Below are positions 10,324 to 22,200 of a stretch of 64,000 nucleotides of DNA, one piece after another. Numbering within the stretch: the first letter of the stretch is position 1; each line of letters opens with the position of its first letter. Origin of the DNA: Mucor racemosus (taxonomy: Eukaryota; Mucoromycota; Mucoromycetes; Mucorales; Mucoraceae); the NCBI GenBank assembly GCA_027405735.1, contig JAPEHQ010000005.1:1178001-1242000 (forward strand). Reading direction: 5' to 3'. Below the pieces are notes generated by a model. The model was not told the DNA's origin. It ran no database searches and worked only from the letters and a program-made list of their open reading frames with translations. The translations under genes and the position numbers were made by a program.

Positions 10324-12168
10324 ATGATTATACCAAGGTCTCCAGCAGAACTTGGAAATCAAGCAGCTATTTCAGTCGATTCCAATATTCCTATACGGTT
10401 ATATTTTCGTTCTGCAGATTTATTATTAAAACAAGCTCGAGTGTATAAGGATGAGAATGATTTGGAACACGCTTATGTGCTCTACATGAAATATACAAAG
10501 TAAAATTACCTTTCTTTAAGAAAAATAAATTGCATGGCATTAATTTTCTTATACAAAAGCTTAGGAATATCTGAACTTCCAAAGCACCCTTCATACAAAA
10601 ATGTAGAAAACAAAAAGAATCTAAAGATACTGAATAAAGTAAATTGCATTGCATATTTAACTAATAATTATCAACTAAGTAAAATTGACTAGAATTGTAT
10701 GGAAGCGTTAGAGGCATTAGAAACTATGAAACCTGCTTTAGAAAAAGCATATAATTCTTATTTAAAGAAGATTAATGATGCACGAAAAGCTGATCAGGCA
10801 GCTTCTATTGCACAGCAGACGACTCAGTGGCAATCTCAACAACAAAAACGTCCAATCGATACTTCAGACGTTTCAGATGATTGGAATTTGCAAGATGCAT
10901 TAAAGGGAGTTGTAGGTGTTGGTTATAATGAAGGGTCAAAGTAAGAACATTTCCACAACAATGTTGCAGAATATTGACATTTTGCATTTACGTATTCAGG
11001 ACATCCCTGACTGGCTATCAAAAAGCAGATTATCCAAGTCTATCTTTACAGAATCAAAGTGATAGGTAATTGGTGATACTCAGAGCACTATGTAGAAATT
11101 AAGACTAATTTTCGGGCAGATTTACATATCGTGCTCAGCAACAGCAGAATGATACACATAATTACATACAATCCCCTCCCCATTTACCATCAAAACCATC
11201 AAACCAACCAGCATTACCACCAAAAATACCTATTATCAGCAATAAGGGCCCTGCACTTCCACCAAAAATTAAATTGGAGGACAAGGAAATACACAGAACT
11301 GGACCTACGACCGATGGTAAGAAAATAGATCAAATGTACTTGGATTTTATGTATTTAATATATTTGGATAGCGTCGACTGAAAGAGGAGAACCACTCAGA
11401 AAAATGCTACTACCTGAAGGGATTCATTCAAAGTTTTTATCTATTGCTCAACCAAATACAATTAAAAAAATAGAGACATGTGGTATATTAGCAGGAACAT
11501 TGGTAAGAGGCTATATATAATGATTTTGTATAGTAAACCTCACTTTGAAAATTCTTTAGAAAAATAATATATTGAAAATTACAACATTAATTATACCCAA
11601 ACAGACAGGTACATCCGATACCTGTACTACCGAGAATGAGGAAGACCTTTTTGATGTTCAGGACAAGCATGATTTACTCACACTTGGGTGGATCCATGTA
11701 AGTTAATATGTGTTTAGCAGTTGTTTTTTTTAAAAAAAAACTAAATGTGATGATATTATTAGACGCATCCAACTCAATCATGCTTTTTGAGTTCTGTCGA
11801 TTTACACACGCATTGCTCATATCAACTCATGTTACCAGAAGCAATTGCTATCGTTTGCGCACCATCACAAAGACCAAAGTAAGGGAAAAATAAGATCATG
11901 GATAAAAGTTGATATATTAACTATATTGAAAATAGCTTTGGTATATTTCGTTTGACAGATCCTCCGGGATTAGATGTAATCAGTAACTGTAAAAAGACGC
12001 CAGCATTTCATCCTCATCCTGATCTGCCAATATACACAGTAAGAATTATTAATCATCATAACTAAATCTTTTTCTGATAATTATTCTAATTAGGGTGCTG
12101 AGGGCGGTGGACATGTTAGAAGTGCAGATTATGAATTCAAAGTATTGGATTTACGTGATAAGAAATAA
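10324..12168 (+). CDS. sst2: AMSH/Sst2-type K63-specific JAMM deubiquitinase
   Basis: Ten exons by my reading: 10324-10499, 10560-10638, 10693-10940, 11000-11065, 11120-11316, 11372-11502, 11560-11697, 11763-11878, 11935-12038 and 12094-12168, about 442 residues. The family trims Lys63-linked ubiquitin chains from endosomal cargo on ESCRT-0. The N-terminal ~110 residues match the USP8-dimerisation/MIT-like domain ([37 protein letters not shown]). A Pro-rich linker follows, then the MPN+ catalytic domain with [11 protein letters not shown], the zinc motif [20 protein letters not shown], the characteristic Cys/His insert and LTDPPGLDV. One problem: the junction 11878/11935 is one base out of frame, because exon 9 reads TTTGGG where the conserved GIFRLTD frame needs one base fewer. 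This could be a sequencing indel, a non-canonical splice or a real lesion. All other junctions agree. Confidence 0.85.
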
Positions 12169-12312
12169 AGTTAGGATAATTGTAAAACCTTGAAAATTTT
12201 ATTTATATGTGAATGATAAGTTATCATATCCCTAATACAGATATGTTTATAAAAGAATCTGATCTTCTGTATATACATCTCTTTCTTTTTGCATTGTTCA
12301 CAAGAAAATAAA

Positions 12313-13529
12313 ATGCCTACTATTCATTCTATTCCAATTGTTGATTTCGCTGATTTCAACACAAACCCCAAAAAAGTCGCTCAAGATGTATATAACGCCT
12401 GCAAATCTATAGGTTTTTTTTATATGATAAACCATGATATTCCTGCAAAGGATGTTGCCAGAGCCTTTGAATTGGTAACTAGTGCATAAGACTATTGTAA
12501 ACCCATCTTTTAAATGTTATTTTTTTTCCCTTAGAGCAAAGAATTCTTTGATTTGCCTCGAGAAGAGAAAATTCAATATAAAATTGGTGCCAATAATCAT
12601 GGCTATTCTGAGCTTTATGGTCAAAAGTATATATATATATATATATATAAATGTATGATTTATCAATTGAATCTGATATTCACACAAATTCTTATCTTGT
12701 ACATAGATTGGACCCTGAGAATCAGAGACAAGGAGACCATAAAGAGTAAGTAGCACAAATTTAAAAAATAGATAATTCAATTGTGCGAATAAATAAAATA
12801 AATAGAGGGTTCAATCTAAGAGCATTTGAAAATGGCAAACCATTTGCAGCAATCCCTGACATATTTCAGGAAAATGCGCGGTTCATTGAAGATTTATCCA
12901 AGGTAAAAAAAGAAAATATCCGCATATACATTTTAATAATATTCAATCATTGGTATAAAAAGAGCTGCCATGCTGTTGCTATACAAATTCTTGAAGCGTT
13001 TGCAATTGCATTAGAAATTCCAGAAGAAAAGGGAGGAAAGGACTTTTTCGTAAGCTCACATGATTACGTAGGTTCTGAAAATGTGCTTCGTTTTCTTAAA
13101 TACCCTCGAGGTGGTGAATCAGAGTATAAAGAGCCAGTTCGCGCAGGTGCGCATTCTGACTATGGATCCGTTACCTTATTATTCCAAAAGGATGTCCCTG
13201 GATTAGAAGTTCAGGCCAGTCGTACAGAATGGATTTCAGCACCTTTAATTCCAGGTGCAATTACTGTAAATGTGGGAGATCAAATGGAACTTTGGACAAA
13301 TGGCCTCTTTAAATCAACTATGCACAGAGTTACATTTTTACCTGAGCATAATCATCTAGATCGCTACTCAATGCCATATTTTGTTCAAGCAAACTCTGAC
13401 ACATCATTGGCTCCTGTCCCATCTCAATTTGTAGATCAAACCATTAATAATTCAGAAGGTTATGTTTATACAGCTGGCGAACATTTGCAAAAAAGATTAG
13501 CAGCTTCTCATGGATTTGAAAATAAATAA
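12313..13529 (+). CDS. 2-oxoglutarate/Fe(II)-dependent dioxygenase (isopenicillin-N-synthase-like)
   Basis: Five exons: 12313-12474, 12535-12626, 12707-12745, 12806-12902 and 12963-13529, giving 318 residues. The N-terminal DIOX_N segment (IPIVDFADF, ACKSIGFFYMINHDIP) precedes the 2OG-Fe(II) oxygenase core. The iron ligands are visible as the HxD pair in RAGAHSDYGSVTLLFQ and the distal His in STMHRV; the 2OG-binding Arg and Ser are in DRYSMPYF. Length is normal. The substrate cannot be told from sequence; relatives include plant and fungal oxidases of small molecules and nucleobases. A TATAAAAG lies about 65 bp upstream (about 12247). The fourth intron (12903-12962, 60 nt) has no stop and is a multiple of three, so a retained-intron protein 20 residues longer is possible. 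The preceding intron carries a TA microsatellite. Confidence 0.88.
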
Positions 13530-13552
13530 TTTATTGTAGTATATTTATGAAT

Positions 13553-14142
13553 CTAGATAGTTATTTGCTTTTTACTTGAGCTTTTGTTTCCGCTGAAAAT
13601 GTATTGAAACAGCTTTTTGACAGTAAATGAAATTGAGAAAATTGGAATTAATGCAATTGAAACAGCTGCTGCATAAAGATCAAAGTTATATGAGCTTTGA
13701 TCAATGATATTTGACAGCTGCGTTCATATCTGTACCGTAGGGTAATTGCCCATCTTTGTTGACAAAAATAACCTCTTCGACTAAATCTGCAACACGAATA
13801 CGACCATGGCAAGAATAAATTTGAATTAATGCTTTATATTTGCCAACATTCTTTTGAAAGGAACCATCAATATCACGGCCAACGGCCAACGGCTCTACTT
13901 TTTTCACTAATTTGTTCTTGGTTGAATTCATGGTTCAAATAAACACCCATACCGTTATACTCAACGTTGTAAGCATTAGGAAACTGATCTTCAAAGAAGG
14001 GGAATACAGTAAGGCGTTTACCAGCATATAAACCTTCGTAGAAAGATCCTGCGCCACCATGGGTAATAAAGACAGATACAGATGGATGCATCACAACAGC
14101 TGCTTGAGGTGCCCAATCAACAAAATAACGGTTAGGTAGCCG
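13553..14142 (-). pseudogene. UDP-glycosyltransferase (GT1) C-terminal fragment, broken
   Basis: The minus strand encodes the C-terminal donor-binding half of a GT1 glycosyltransferase: NRYFVDWAPQAAV, then HPSVSVFITHGGAGSFYEG (the UGT signature), FPFFEDQFPNAYNV, and further down SFQKNVGKYKALIQIYS and VADLVEEVIF. A hydrophobic tail (YAAAVSIALIPIFSISF) ends at a TAG at 13553-13555. Two breaks are visible. One coincides with a perfect 7-bp tandem duplication (CGGCCAA twice, about 13876-13889), which shifts the frame; counting it once reconnects the reading frame across the junction. A second shift with an in-frame TGA lies near 13710. No N-terminal acceptor domain is present upstream (an in-frame stop lies near 14146), so the copy is also 5' truncated. 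Confidence 0.8.
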
Positions 14143-14536
14143 TCAAACATTTAATCTAGTTGGTTATTACCATATTTATGGTATACTTTTAGTTGAGAAG
14201 AAGAAGAAGGCCAAGCTTCTTTATTCATCAATTTTGAAAATCGGAAACTACAATACTTTATTTTCAGGTTTTTATATATATAATGCAGTCTGGCTATATA
14301 TCGAATTTCATCTATTTTTATATCTTGAGCACTCTCTCAATTCAATAATATTTTTTGTTTTGACATTTTTTATGTCCCCTTCTCTTTTAATGAGCAACAA
14401 TGGCATACAACCAAGCAAACAAAACTCCAAGAAATATCACCTCCGCATATAAAAACAACTAGAATAATAAAGGATTCATCCATATTTTACTTTTAAAACG
14501 GAAAAATTTATTTTGTATATACTTGAAAATTGATAT
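14143..14536. other. Intergenic, no gene seen
   Basis: AT-rich DNA between the broken glycosyltransferase and the 3' end of the AP-1 sigma gene. No conserved coding segment or RNA gene is recognised. Confidence 0.5.
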
Positions 14537-15288
14537 CTACCCGGCCTTGGGTTCATTGCCTTCTTGTTCCTCGAATTGATCTTCTTGTGTGATAACTCTC
14601 AATACTGATTTTTTACTAGTTTCCTGCAATTCGCCCGCAATAAGAAGCTCATCCAAAATAAAGTAAGCCTTTTTATAATTATTAGCACCTATCATTAAAC
14701 AGAATATCGCTTATTTTACCTTTTGGAAATTGAAAATCAAGTCAAGTTCACACACCTAAAAATAAGCTCGAGTTAAATATTTGAATAGTTTGTATACAAA
14801 AATACACATACATTTCCAAAATAGCGATCGAGGATTTCTACATAACGATGAATAATTTCAAGTGTAATGAGCTCGTTATCGTCTTGGTTGATGCCTGCTA
14901 CAAAAAAGAGACTTGCGTATCTGATATATTTTATATGCAAAAAAATAGCTGAATATAATAGATTCCTCATAATATTTCTAACACTATTACCTTCTATATA
15001 CAATCTTTTGGTCTATATAAAACGTTTAGACACCCTACTTTTTAAATATATAGCAATCCAATACTTACCTTTATATTCAAGAAAGTTGCACATCTTTACT
15101 CGTCGAGCTAATACAAGTTGTGTAGCATCTTTTACAATCTTGGCCTTTTCTTTGGGTGGAATAGTAACAAACCACTTTGTAAGACGAACTTTTCCTTGTC
15201 TACTAACCAATAACAACCAATTTATCTATACGTTTTACTGAATAAGTTTTTAGATTTGAGTATTATATGGTATGCTTATTACCGCCAT
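14537..15288 (-). CDS. APS1: AP-1 clathrin adaptor complex, small (sigma) subunit
   Basis: Six exons on the minus strand: 15288-15283 (6 nt), 15225-15069, 15012-14991 (22 nt), 14920-14812, 14755-14720 and 14668-14537. All junctions are GT-AG and in frame, giving 153 residues. The sigma subunit is part of the AP-1 core that binds clathrin and dileucine cargo at the trans-Golgi and endosomes. The whole longin-like fold is recognisable: [79 protein letters not shown] and GGE-type [12 protein letters not shown]. The residues [11 protein letters not shown] and AYFILDE favour AP-1 over AP-2 sigma, although the distinction is modest. The N-terminus (MA|INW) depends on a 6-nt first coding exon. Confidence 0.92.
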
Positions 15289-15809
15289 TATATATTTTGT
15301 ATATTATGAATGAAATAAAGTGTTGGACCAATATAAAACTTGTGCTAGATAGTTCATTAACCGTTGCCCGTGAGACACGCTTTTTCTCTCTGAGGAGAAG
15401 GCGGAGAATCAAATGCTGTTAGAAAAGGGGGACGGTTAAGGTGTGCTTGTATACGATGTACATCCGCCTCCAAATGAAGTTGGCATCGTCGACCCCTGAG
15501 GTTTAAACGTTTCTCCACAAGAAAAAATTAAGGTTTATTCAAGAGGATCCATGATCTAATAAAGAGGTATATTCCCGCCTTTTAAGGCTCTTTTTGGTTT
15601 ACGTATTTCTTTATTTAGATAAATCTTCGAATTAAATTAGTGTCTTTTGAATAGTTTCCGGATTAATTGTTATGTAATATTCCCCGAGCGAAAAATTTAA
15701 AAAGAAAAAGCATCTTGTAATGCTTAATATAAAAAGGGCCCCTCATTTCATTATTTTTTTACAATCTTCTCATCTTTAAATACATTTATCACACTAAATT
15801 TTATAACAA
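15289..15809 (+). promoter_or_regulatory. Promoter region of the xylose-reductase-like gene with STRE-like sites
   Basis: Three pentamers matching the fungal stress-response element AGGGG/CCCCT are present at 15426-15430, 15493-15497 and 15739-15743. A TATA box (TATAAAAA, 15728-15735) lies 75 bp before the ATG. The block 15360-15500 is noticeably more GC-rich than its surroundings. The left end also holds the leader of the divergent AP-1 sigma gene. STRE function in Mucoromycota is inferred from yeast, not shown. Confidence 0.5.
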
Positions 15810-16895
15810 ATGACTGCTCAAACTTATTCTACTTTGAATCGTACTGGCGACAAGATGCCTCTTGTTGGTTTCGGTTGTTGGAAGGTTTCCCCTGAAGATG
15901 CTGAGGGTACCATTTACAATGCCATCAAGTCTGGTTATCGCTTAATTGATGGTGCTGCTGACTACGGTAATGAAGTTGAAGTTGGTCGTGGTATCAACAA
16001 GGCCATCAAGGAAGGTATTGTCACCAGAGAAGAAGTTTTCGGTAAGTGATGATTGGATAGTATGCAATGGATGACATGCATAATAACAATTTTACTAGTT
16101 GTTACCAAGCTCTGGAACACTTATCACAACAAGGACAGACTTCGTGGTGCTTTTGATAAGCAATTAAATGACCTTGGATTGGAATATGTTGATTTATATT
16201 TGATTCATTGTAAGTAATTTAAAAAGTTGGTGCTTCATGATTTATTCTCACACACACATATTTATTCAGTCCCTGTTCCTTTGAAGCACGTCGAAATCAA
16301 TGAAGTTTATCCCGCTGGCTGGTACCAACCCAATAAGACTGAAATTGAGTTCGAACCTTCTCCTATGCACGAATGTTGGCACGAAATGGAAAAGTTGGTT
16401 GATGCCAACTTGGCCCGTAACATTGGTATCTCCAACTTTAATGTTCAACTCATTTTGGATTTATTGACTTATGCCAAGATCAAGCCTGCTGTCTTGCAAG
16501 TTGAACTTCATCCTTATCTTCAACAAAGCCGTATGGTTACTTGGGTGCAATCTCAAGGTATTCACATCACTGCTTACTCTTCTTTCGGTCCTGCTTCATT
16601 TGTTGATTTGACCACTGATGGTAAGACTGCCCCTCCTTTGCTTGAACATGCCACCATCAAGGAAATTGCCGACAAGCACAACAAGACTACTGGTCAAGTC
16701 TTGCTCCGTTGGTCTACTGAAAGAAATGTCGCTGTTATTCCCAAGAGTACTAATCAAGATCGTATCAAGTCTAACCTTGACATTTTCTCTTGGTCTTTGG
16801 ATAAGGAAGATTTGGATAAGATTGCTTCTCTCGAAAAGGGTTTGAGATTCAATGATCCTTACAGCTACAACTTCAACTTGCCCTTGTTCAACTAA
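15810..16895 (+). CDS. XYL1: Aldo-keto reductase, D-xylose reductase type
   Basis: Three exons: 15810-16041, 16099-16209 and 16270-16895, giving 322 residues, the usual length. Xylose reductases (AKR2B) reduce xylose to xylitol with NAD(P)H, the first step of fungal pentose use. The AKR tetrad is visible: Asp and Tyr in [13 protein letters not shown], Lys in VTKLWNTYH and His in LYLIHFPVPLK. Other family signatures are [42 protein letters not shown] and the coenzyme-binding [10 protein letters not shown], ending in [11 protein letters not shown]. The IHFPVPLK and ELHPYLQQ context and the RFNDP tail match xylose reductases better than generic glycerol dehydrogenases, though substrate range is not decided by sequence. 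Codon bias is strong, suggesting high expression. Confidence 0.9.
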
Positions 16896-17974
16896 ATCTC
16901 GGCTATTTAGTGATGTATTATATATAAGATGTACAATTATTTAAATAAAAAACTATCCTCCAAATCAAATGATATCATTTTAGGAAGAGAAAAAAATGTA
17001 TTACTGAGTCGTTTCTTTGGATATTTTTTTCTTTTTGCCTAATGACTTTTTTATTGCTATTATTAAACATGTATTTATTCATTGAAAATACATTTATCTT
17101 GTTAGCATATTACGTGTAAATAATCTTTGCTTAGCTTTTTGTTTTCGGAACAAATAGCAGTTCCCTATTGCAAAACACGGTATAAAAAACTAATATTCTA
17201 GAAGACCATTAGCGAAGCAGATCATTTCTTCATCAGCAACCTCAGTCAATCCCTACTGTTCTACTTCCAATTTTTCGAATATTTTAACTTGATTGCTAAG
17301 ATTGTTCTAAAATTTGAAATATTAAACATTATTAACGTTGAAATTTCAATAAAAAAATGCAAGACTTACATATAAATACGCAAATATGTCATACTGACAT
17401 TAAGTGAATTCTTTCTTCAAGTGAGCATGGAATTAAAGCAGAGTTACATTTTATTGCTTTAAATGTGTGCTTATCTTTTAGCGGGTATTTGATAAATGTC
17501 ATCTTAGTTTGGATGATATGAATAGAATGCATATTAGCTAGTTTGACTGTGTTCATGCTTGCATTAGGAAATCTGCACGTAATGTTCTTCAGAGTGCTGT
17601 ATGAGCTTATAATTCAAAAAAAATTGTCTTTATCTAACAGCACAATACATAATCGTTTTTTTAACCACACCAAATAACACGATGCATCCACTTGACAATA
17701 CTTCGACTGAATCCTGCGCAAATTGATTTTTATTTTTGCGCAATAGAGATTTCGGAAAGCGCAATTTGATTTTTTGGGTTGAGGCGAACTGGTCAATTAA
17801 ATTTACGTAAATTGGTACCGTGAGCTCTGTAAGATTGCCTTGGTGTTGATATTACAAAATTAAACTAAACAAGTAACGTGTATTCATGTATATTTGGACG
17901 TTTAAACAGAAATTCCTTAAATCATCCGTGGTTGTACATTCACTTATTTTATATAGTGCCAGATTAAAAACCTA
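16896..17974. other. Intergenic, remnants only
   Basis: No intact gene. On the minus strand about 17290-17200 a short open stretch ends in EVADEEMICFANGLLEY and a stop; it could be the last exon of a lost gene, but nothing upstream supports it. The remainder is AT-rich. Confidence 0.4.
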
Positions 17975-19150
17975 AGCATGCCACCACATCTACAAGTAAT
18001 TCTATACTAGACAACTTTTTGGCGTATTTCTTAGATACTGCAAAAAAGACATGAATTGATCGTATTACGCTACTTGTTCCCAAATGTATTTTATATCTCA
18101 CAAAAGTCTCAAAAACACGTAAAATCTACTGCTTCTTCCTTATACATTGTGCCTCGCTTTTTATTCCTGCTCAACTACTTTTTTCACTTAATAACACCAA
18201 GAAAAAATTATATGCCAATGTACCTGAGATGATCAACTTTAATCCAAAAATGAGTATCCAAAAATATCCTATTTTTTGCAGTTGATATTAATTTTTCAGT
18301 GCTAATGTTTCAGGTTTTTACGCGTATTTTACTGCTAAAAATTAAAACTTCGAGGCTTCATATCTCTACAGAAAATTAAGCTATACTAACACGTTTTATT
18401 AATAAAACTTACTTGTTTTGAAGCGATCTATGACATGTATCAGTATAAAAAAATTCTGAGCACTTTTATTTTTTTTTTCATTTTTTCATCATTTTTATAG
18501 TTGATTTCAAAATATTTATTAAATTATACTGCATTTCTTTTACATTCATGTGATAGAGTTTGTTGAGATCTATTGGACACAATTTAGTTTTTTTCAAAAT
18601 ATTGATTTTTCATGGAGGTATCCTCAAAAATGTATACAAAGAGATATCTTCGTTTCTAGCTTCAATTTTTCCCCTGTATACCCTCATCCCAAATTCTGAA
18701 TTTGAAAAAAAATCGACAAAAATCTCATTTTCTCTTCGAAAAATACAGCTAGAAGAATAAATAGTAGCTAAATCGATATATAATTTGGCTGTGCGTCATT
18801 TTCATTAATTATATTTGAAACATGTTTATAAAAAATGATGTGTATCTTCGAAAAACCTCCACAATTTCAATTGCACTTTGCGCAAAATTTAATGTAAAAC
18901 ATCTGTCTAAATTTTATTTAGTTGAATAGAGAATTTAAACCTATATAGAAACCATTTAAAACGCTAGTTTGACTTACTTTGCAGTTCATGAGCTATTATT
19001 AAACGATCTTGTTTTTTGCATCATTTTCTGATCGATTTGACAACAAATCGATTTTGGAACTCAGTTAGTATAGACTTTAAGCTGTATTGTCAGATCTTGA
19101 TGAAAAATCATTAATCTCCATTTATAAGCATTTATTATAAAAAAATTCAA
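17975..19150 (-). repeat. Dispersed ~1.1-kb AT-rich repeat, inverted copy
   Basis: Read in reverse complement, this stretch matches 51103-52080 along most of its length and 60101-60874 along part. Shared landmarks include CCAAATTCTGAATTTGAAAA with its flank at 18690-18715, AATTATATGCCAATGTACCTG near 18208, and GCTATACTAACACGTTTT near 18378. Short frames occur but are not conserved between copies. No terminal repeats or transposase are seen, so its mobilisation mechanism is unknown. Confidence 0.75.
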
Positions 19151-19232
19151 GATCGTCTTGTTATATTTTAAAATTGTTATTTATTTATTGTTAAAAAAGT
19201 ATATTATATAATAGATAGCATTAAAATAATGT

Positions 19233-22200
19233 TTAGCCAATGATTGCATGACTGACAGATTCAGCTGTATCAGTAACAGTCGATACTACTCTTTGGAACC
19301 ACGAACGAGAGACAGGAACTTCAACTTTAGTAGTTGATACAATCTTAGCTTCATAAAAGGTTTCAAAGCTTTCAGCAAAAATATCGAGACCATCAAATTC
19401 AATGTCAAAACTATGCTCCTTCTTTTCGACAGAGAATCGGTTAAGTGATACGGTTTTGGAGCCATAAGCTTTGGCAGCCTCAAGAATTTCAGGGTTAGAA
19501 GAAACCACAGCAAGCTCACTAGCCTTTTCCAATCCAAGGAGCATAGCAGTGTTAGAAACAACTGTAATCTCGGTACTAGTGCCGTTATTTATTGTACAGG
19601 CAGCGAACATATCAGCTGTAAATTGAGCATGCCAGCAGAGACAACCACTACGAGCGAGATCCATCATAGTACGAATAGTAAAGGCATGAGAAATAGCAAC
19701 AGTGTACACACCATCAAGTTGTTTGATCTTGCGAATACTAGCAGAAGCATCTTCAAAGAGTTCAAGATTAAGCCATGCGGAAGCAAGAGTTTTCAATTCG
19801 GATTCATTGAAAGCAGCTTCAATGAAGAATTCGGCCAATACTAATCTCAGGGCAATGATCAATACATGGATATCCATTTCAGAGTGTTTGGCCTTCAAAC
19901 GTTGTTCAAGATAAAGATAATACCAACGAGCAACTAATGCATCAACATTAATATGAGAAAGAGTGCATGAATTCTTCTTTTGAGCAGTAAGCTGATACCA
20001 AGCCTTGGAGATGGTAACACGATAGTTGACAATAGTATCAACTAAATCAAAAGCAAATACCTTGACATCCTTAAAAGAAGCAGGAATTTGAGCAGTTTCC
20101 ACCCAAGTAATAGTTTTACCTTCAAAACCAGCAGAGATAGCAGTTTCAGCAGTAATCTCAAGAGCGGTTTGAGTTTTGCGTCTTGATTGCTCTTCCACAA
20201 TAGTGATTTTTTCTTGAATCAAATCTACATCTGTAGATACTGCAATATCTTGTATAGCCAAAGTTTGTTCTGTAACAATAGTATAAATACTATCCAAAGA
20301 TTCAAGTACTTGCTTTTGAGAGTTTTCAACGAGTGAGACAACATCAGATGAGCATGATTCAGAAACAGAATATTTGAATTCGAAGGAAGGCTTGGATTCT
20401 TCAATAATAATAGCGGCTTCTTTGAGAGCAGCGGCAACAATAACATCGACCTCCTTCTTGTAGGATGCATCAGAGCTGAACTTGATAGATCTAATTCTAC
20501 CAAAAAAGATATCATACCAGGAAGCAATCTTCTTTTGAGTTTCAGTAACGGCATATGTCAAAGCCTTCTTGGTTTCTTTTTGGGCTTGTTCAACAGATTC
20601 GTAAACAATTTCTTGCTTAATAACTTGTTCTGAAGGCTTGGAAACACCAATAACTTGACTGACTTCGACCTTTGTAGTGTTAGATTTGACTCCTTCATAA
20701 ACGTCGACCTTTGCTACGGCAAGTTCATTCGATACAACCTTTTTGAATTCTTCCTTAGCAGAGTGGATATCAATGTGATGATTCTTGACAACACCACCTT
20801 CAGCATAACATTCATCGACAGAGCTCTCAATAGTAGAAACTTGAGATTCGATAGAGCCTTGAAGCTTTCTATAGAAAGAAGACCATTCTCTTGAATTCGA
20901 AGAAACAACGGTTGAGCTTGATGTAGACAATTCATGCTGAGAATTCTCGATAATAACTTGAAGTTTGGCTTTTTCCTCGACAATGACAGCATTCACATCC
21001 TCGGTACAATCTCCAATTTCGAGCATAGAGGTGACTTTTTCAATGAAGAAGGCAAACCAGCCATAAACAGAATCAGTTACCTTTTCATAGTTATCACAGA
21101 CTTCAGTAGTATCTAAAATGTAATGTTAGATTGCTAATAGTTGACATTAATATAATACTTACATATATGGCTATCTTTGGAAACATAAACAGTATCAACA
21201 CCAGAGATCTTCTTTCCTTGCTCAACAGAAATAACACCAACATCAACTTCGTCAATGACTTCACCGGAAGTAACAACTTCAGATATACCAGATTCAACCA
21301 CAGTAGTACAGGTTTGATCTTCATTAAATTGAATACCTGTCTTAACTTTATCAACAACTGATATATCATCAACGCTAGAATATGATCCTTTCTTATCTGC
21401 GGAAACAGAGCCAGATCCAGCTATAGCATCAGCTACAACACCAGCAACAACACCAACAGCGACACCTCCAGCTACAATAGTCTTATCTCCCAATTTTTTC
21501 TTATCTGAGGCATCTCCAACCTCAAGCGATTCAGTTTCCTTGACAAATGAATCAGTCTCAGAACCCTTACAAATTACAGTAATGGATCCATTATTATTGT
21601 TACTGGACTCTTTGGTAACTAAATGAATATCATCAGATACAGAACCACCAACTACAACACCAACATATGAACCTTCAGTCTTAGAGACAGTATCCTTCTT
21701 GCCAACGATAACATCAACAGTAGATGATTCTGTTTCAGTAACATCAGTGACAGAAGTAGTTTCCTTTTCACCAGAAACAACAGTAATGGAGCCAGATTCC
21801 TTAGTGATAACATCAACCTTGGAATCAGTACCACCAACTACAACACCAACAGATGATGAACCTTCAGTCTTAGAAGCAGTATCCTTCTTTCCAGTTACAA
21901 CATCAACAGTGGATGATTCAGTTTCAGTAACATCAGTGACAGAAGTAGTTTCCTTTTCACCAGAAACAATAGTGATGGAGCCAGATTCCTCGGTAATAAC
22001 ATCAACCTTGGAGCCAGTACCACCAACTACAACACCAACAGATGAACCTTCAGTCTTAGAGACAGTATCCTTCTTGCCAGTGACAACATCAACAGTAGAT
22101 GATTCAGTTTCAGTAACATCAGTGACAGAAGTAGTTTCCTTTTCACCAGAAACAATAGCGATAGAGCCAGATTCCTTAGTGATAACATCAACCTTGGAAT

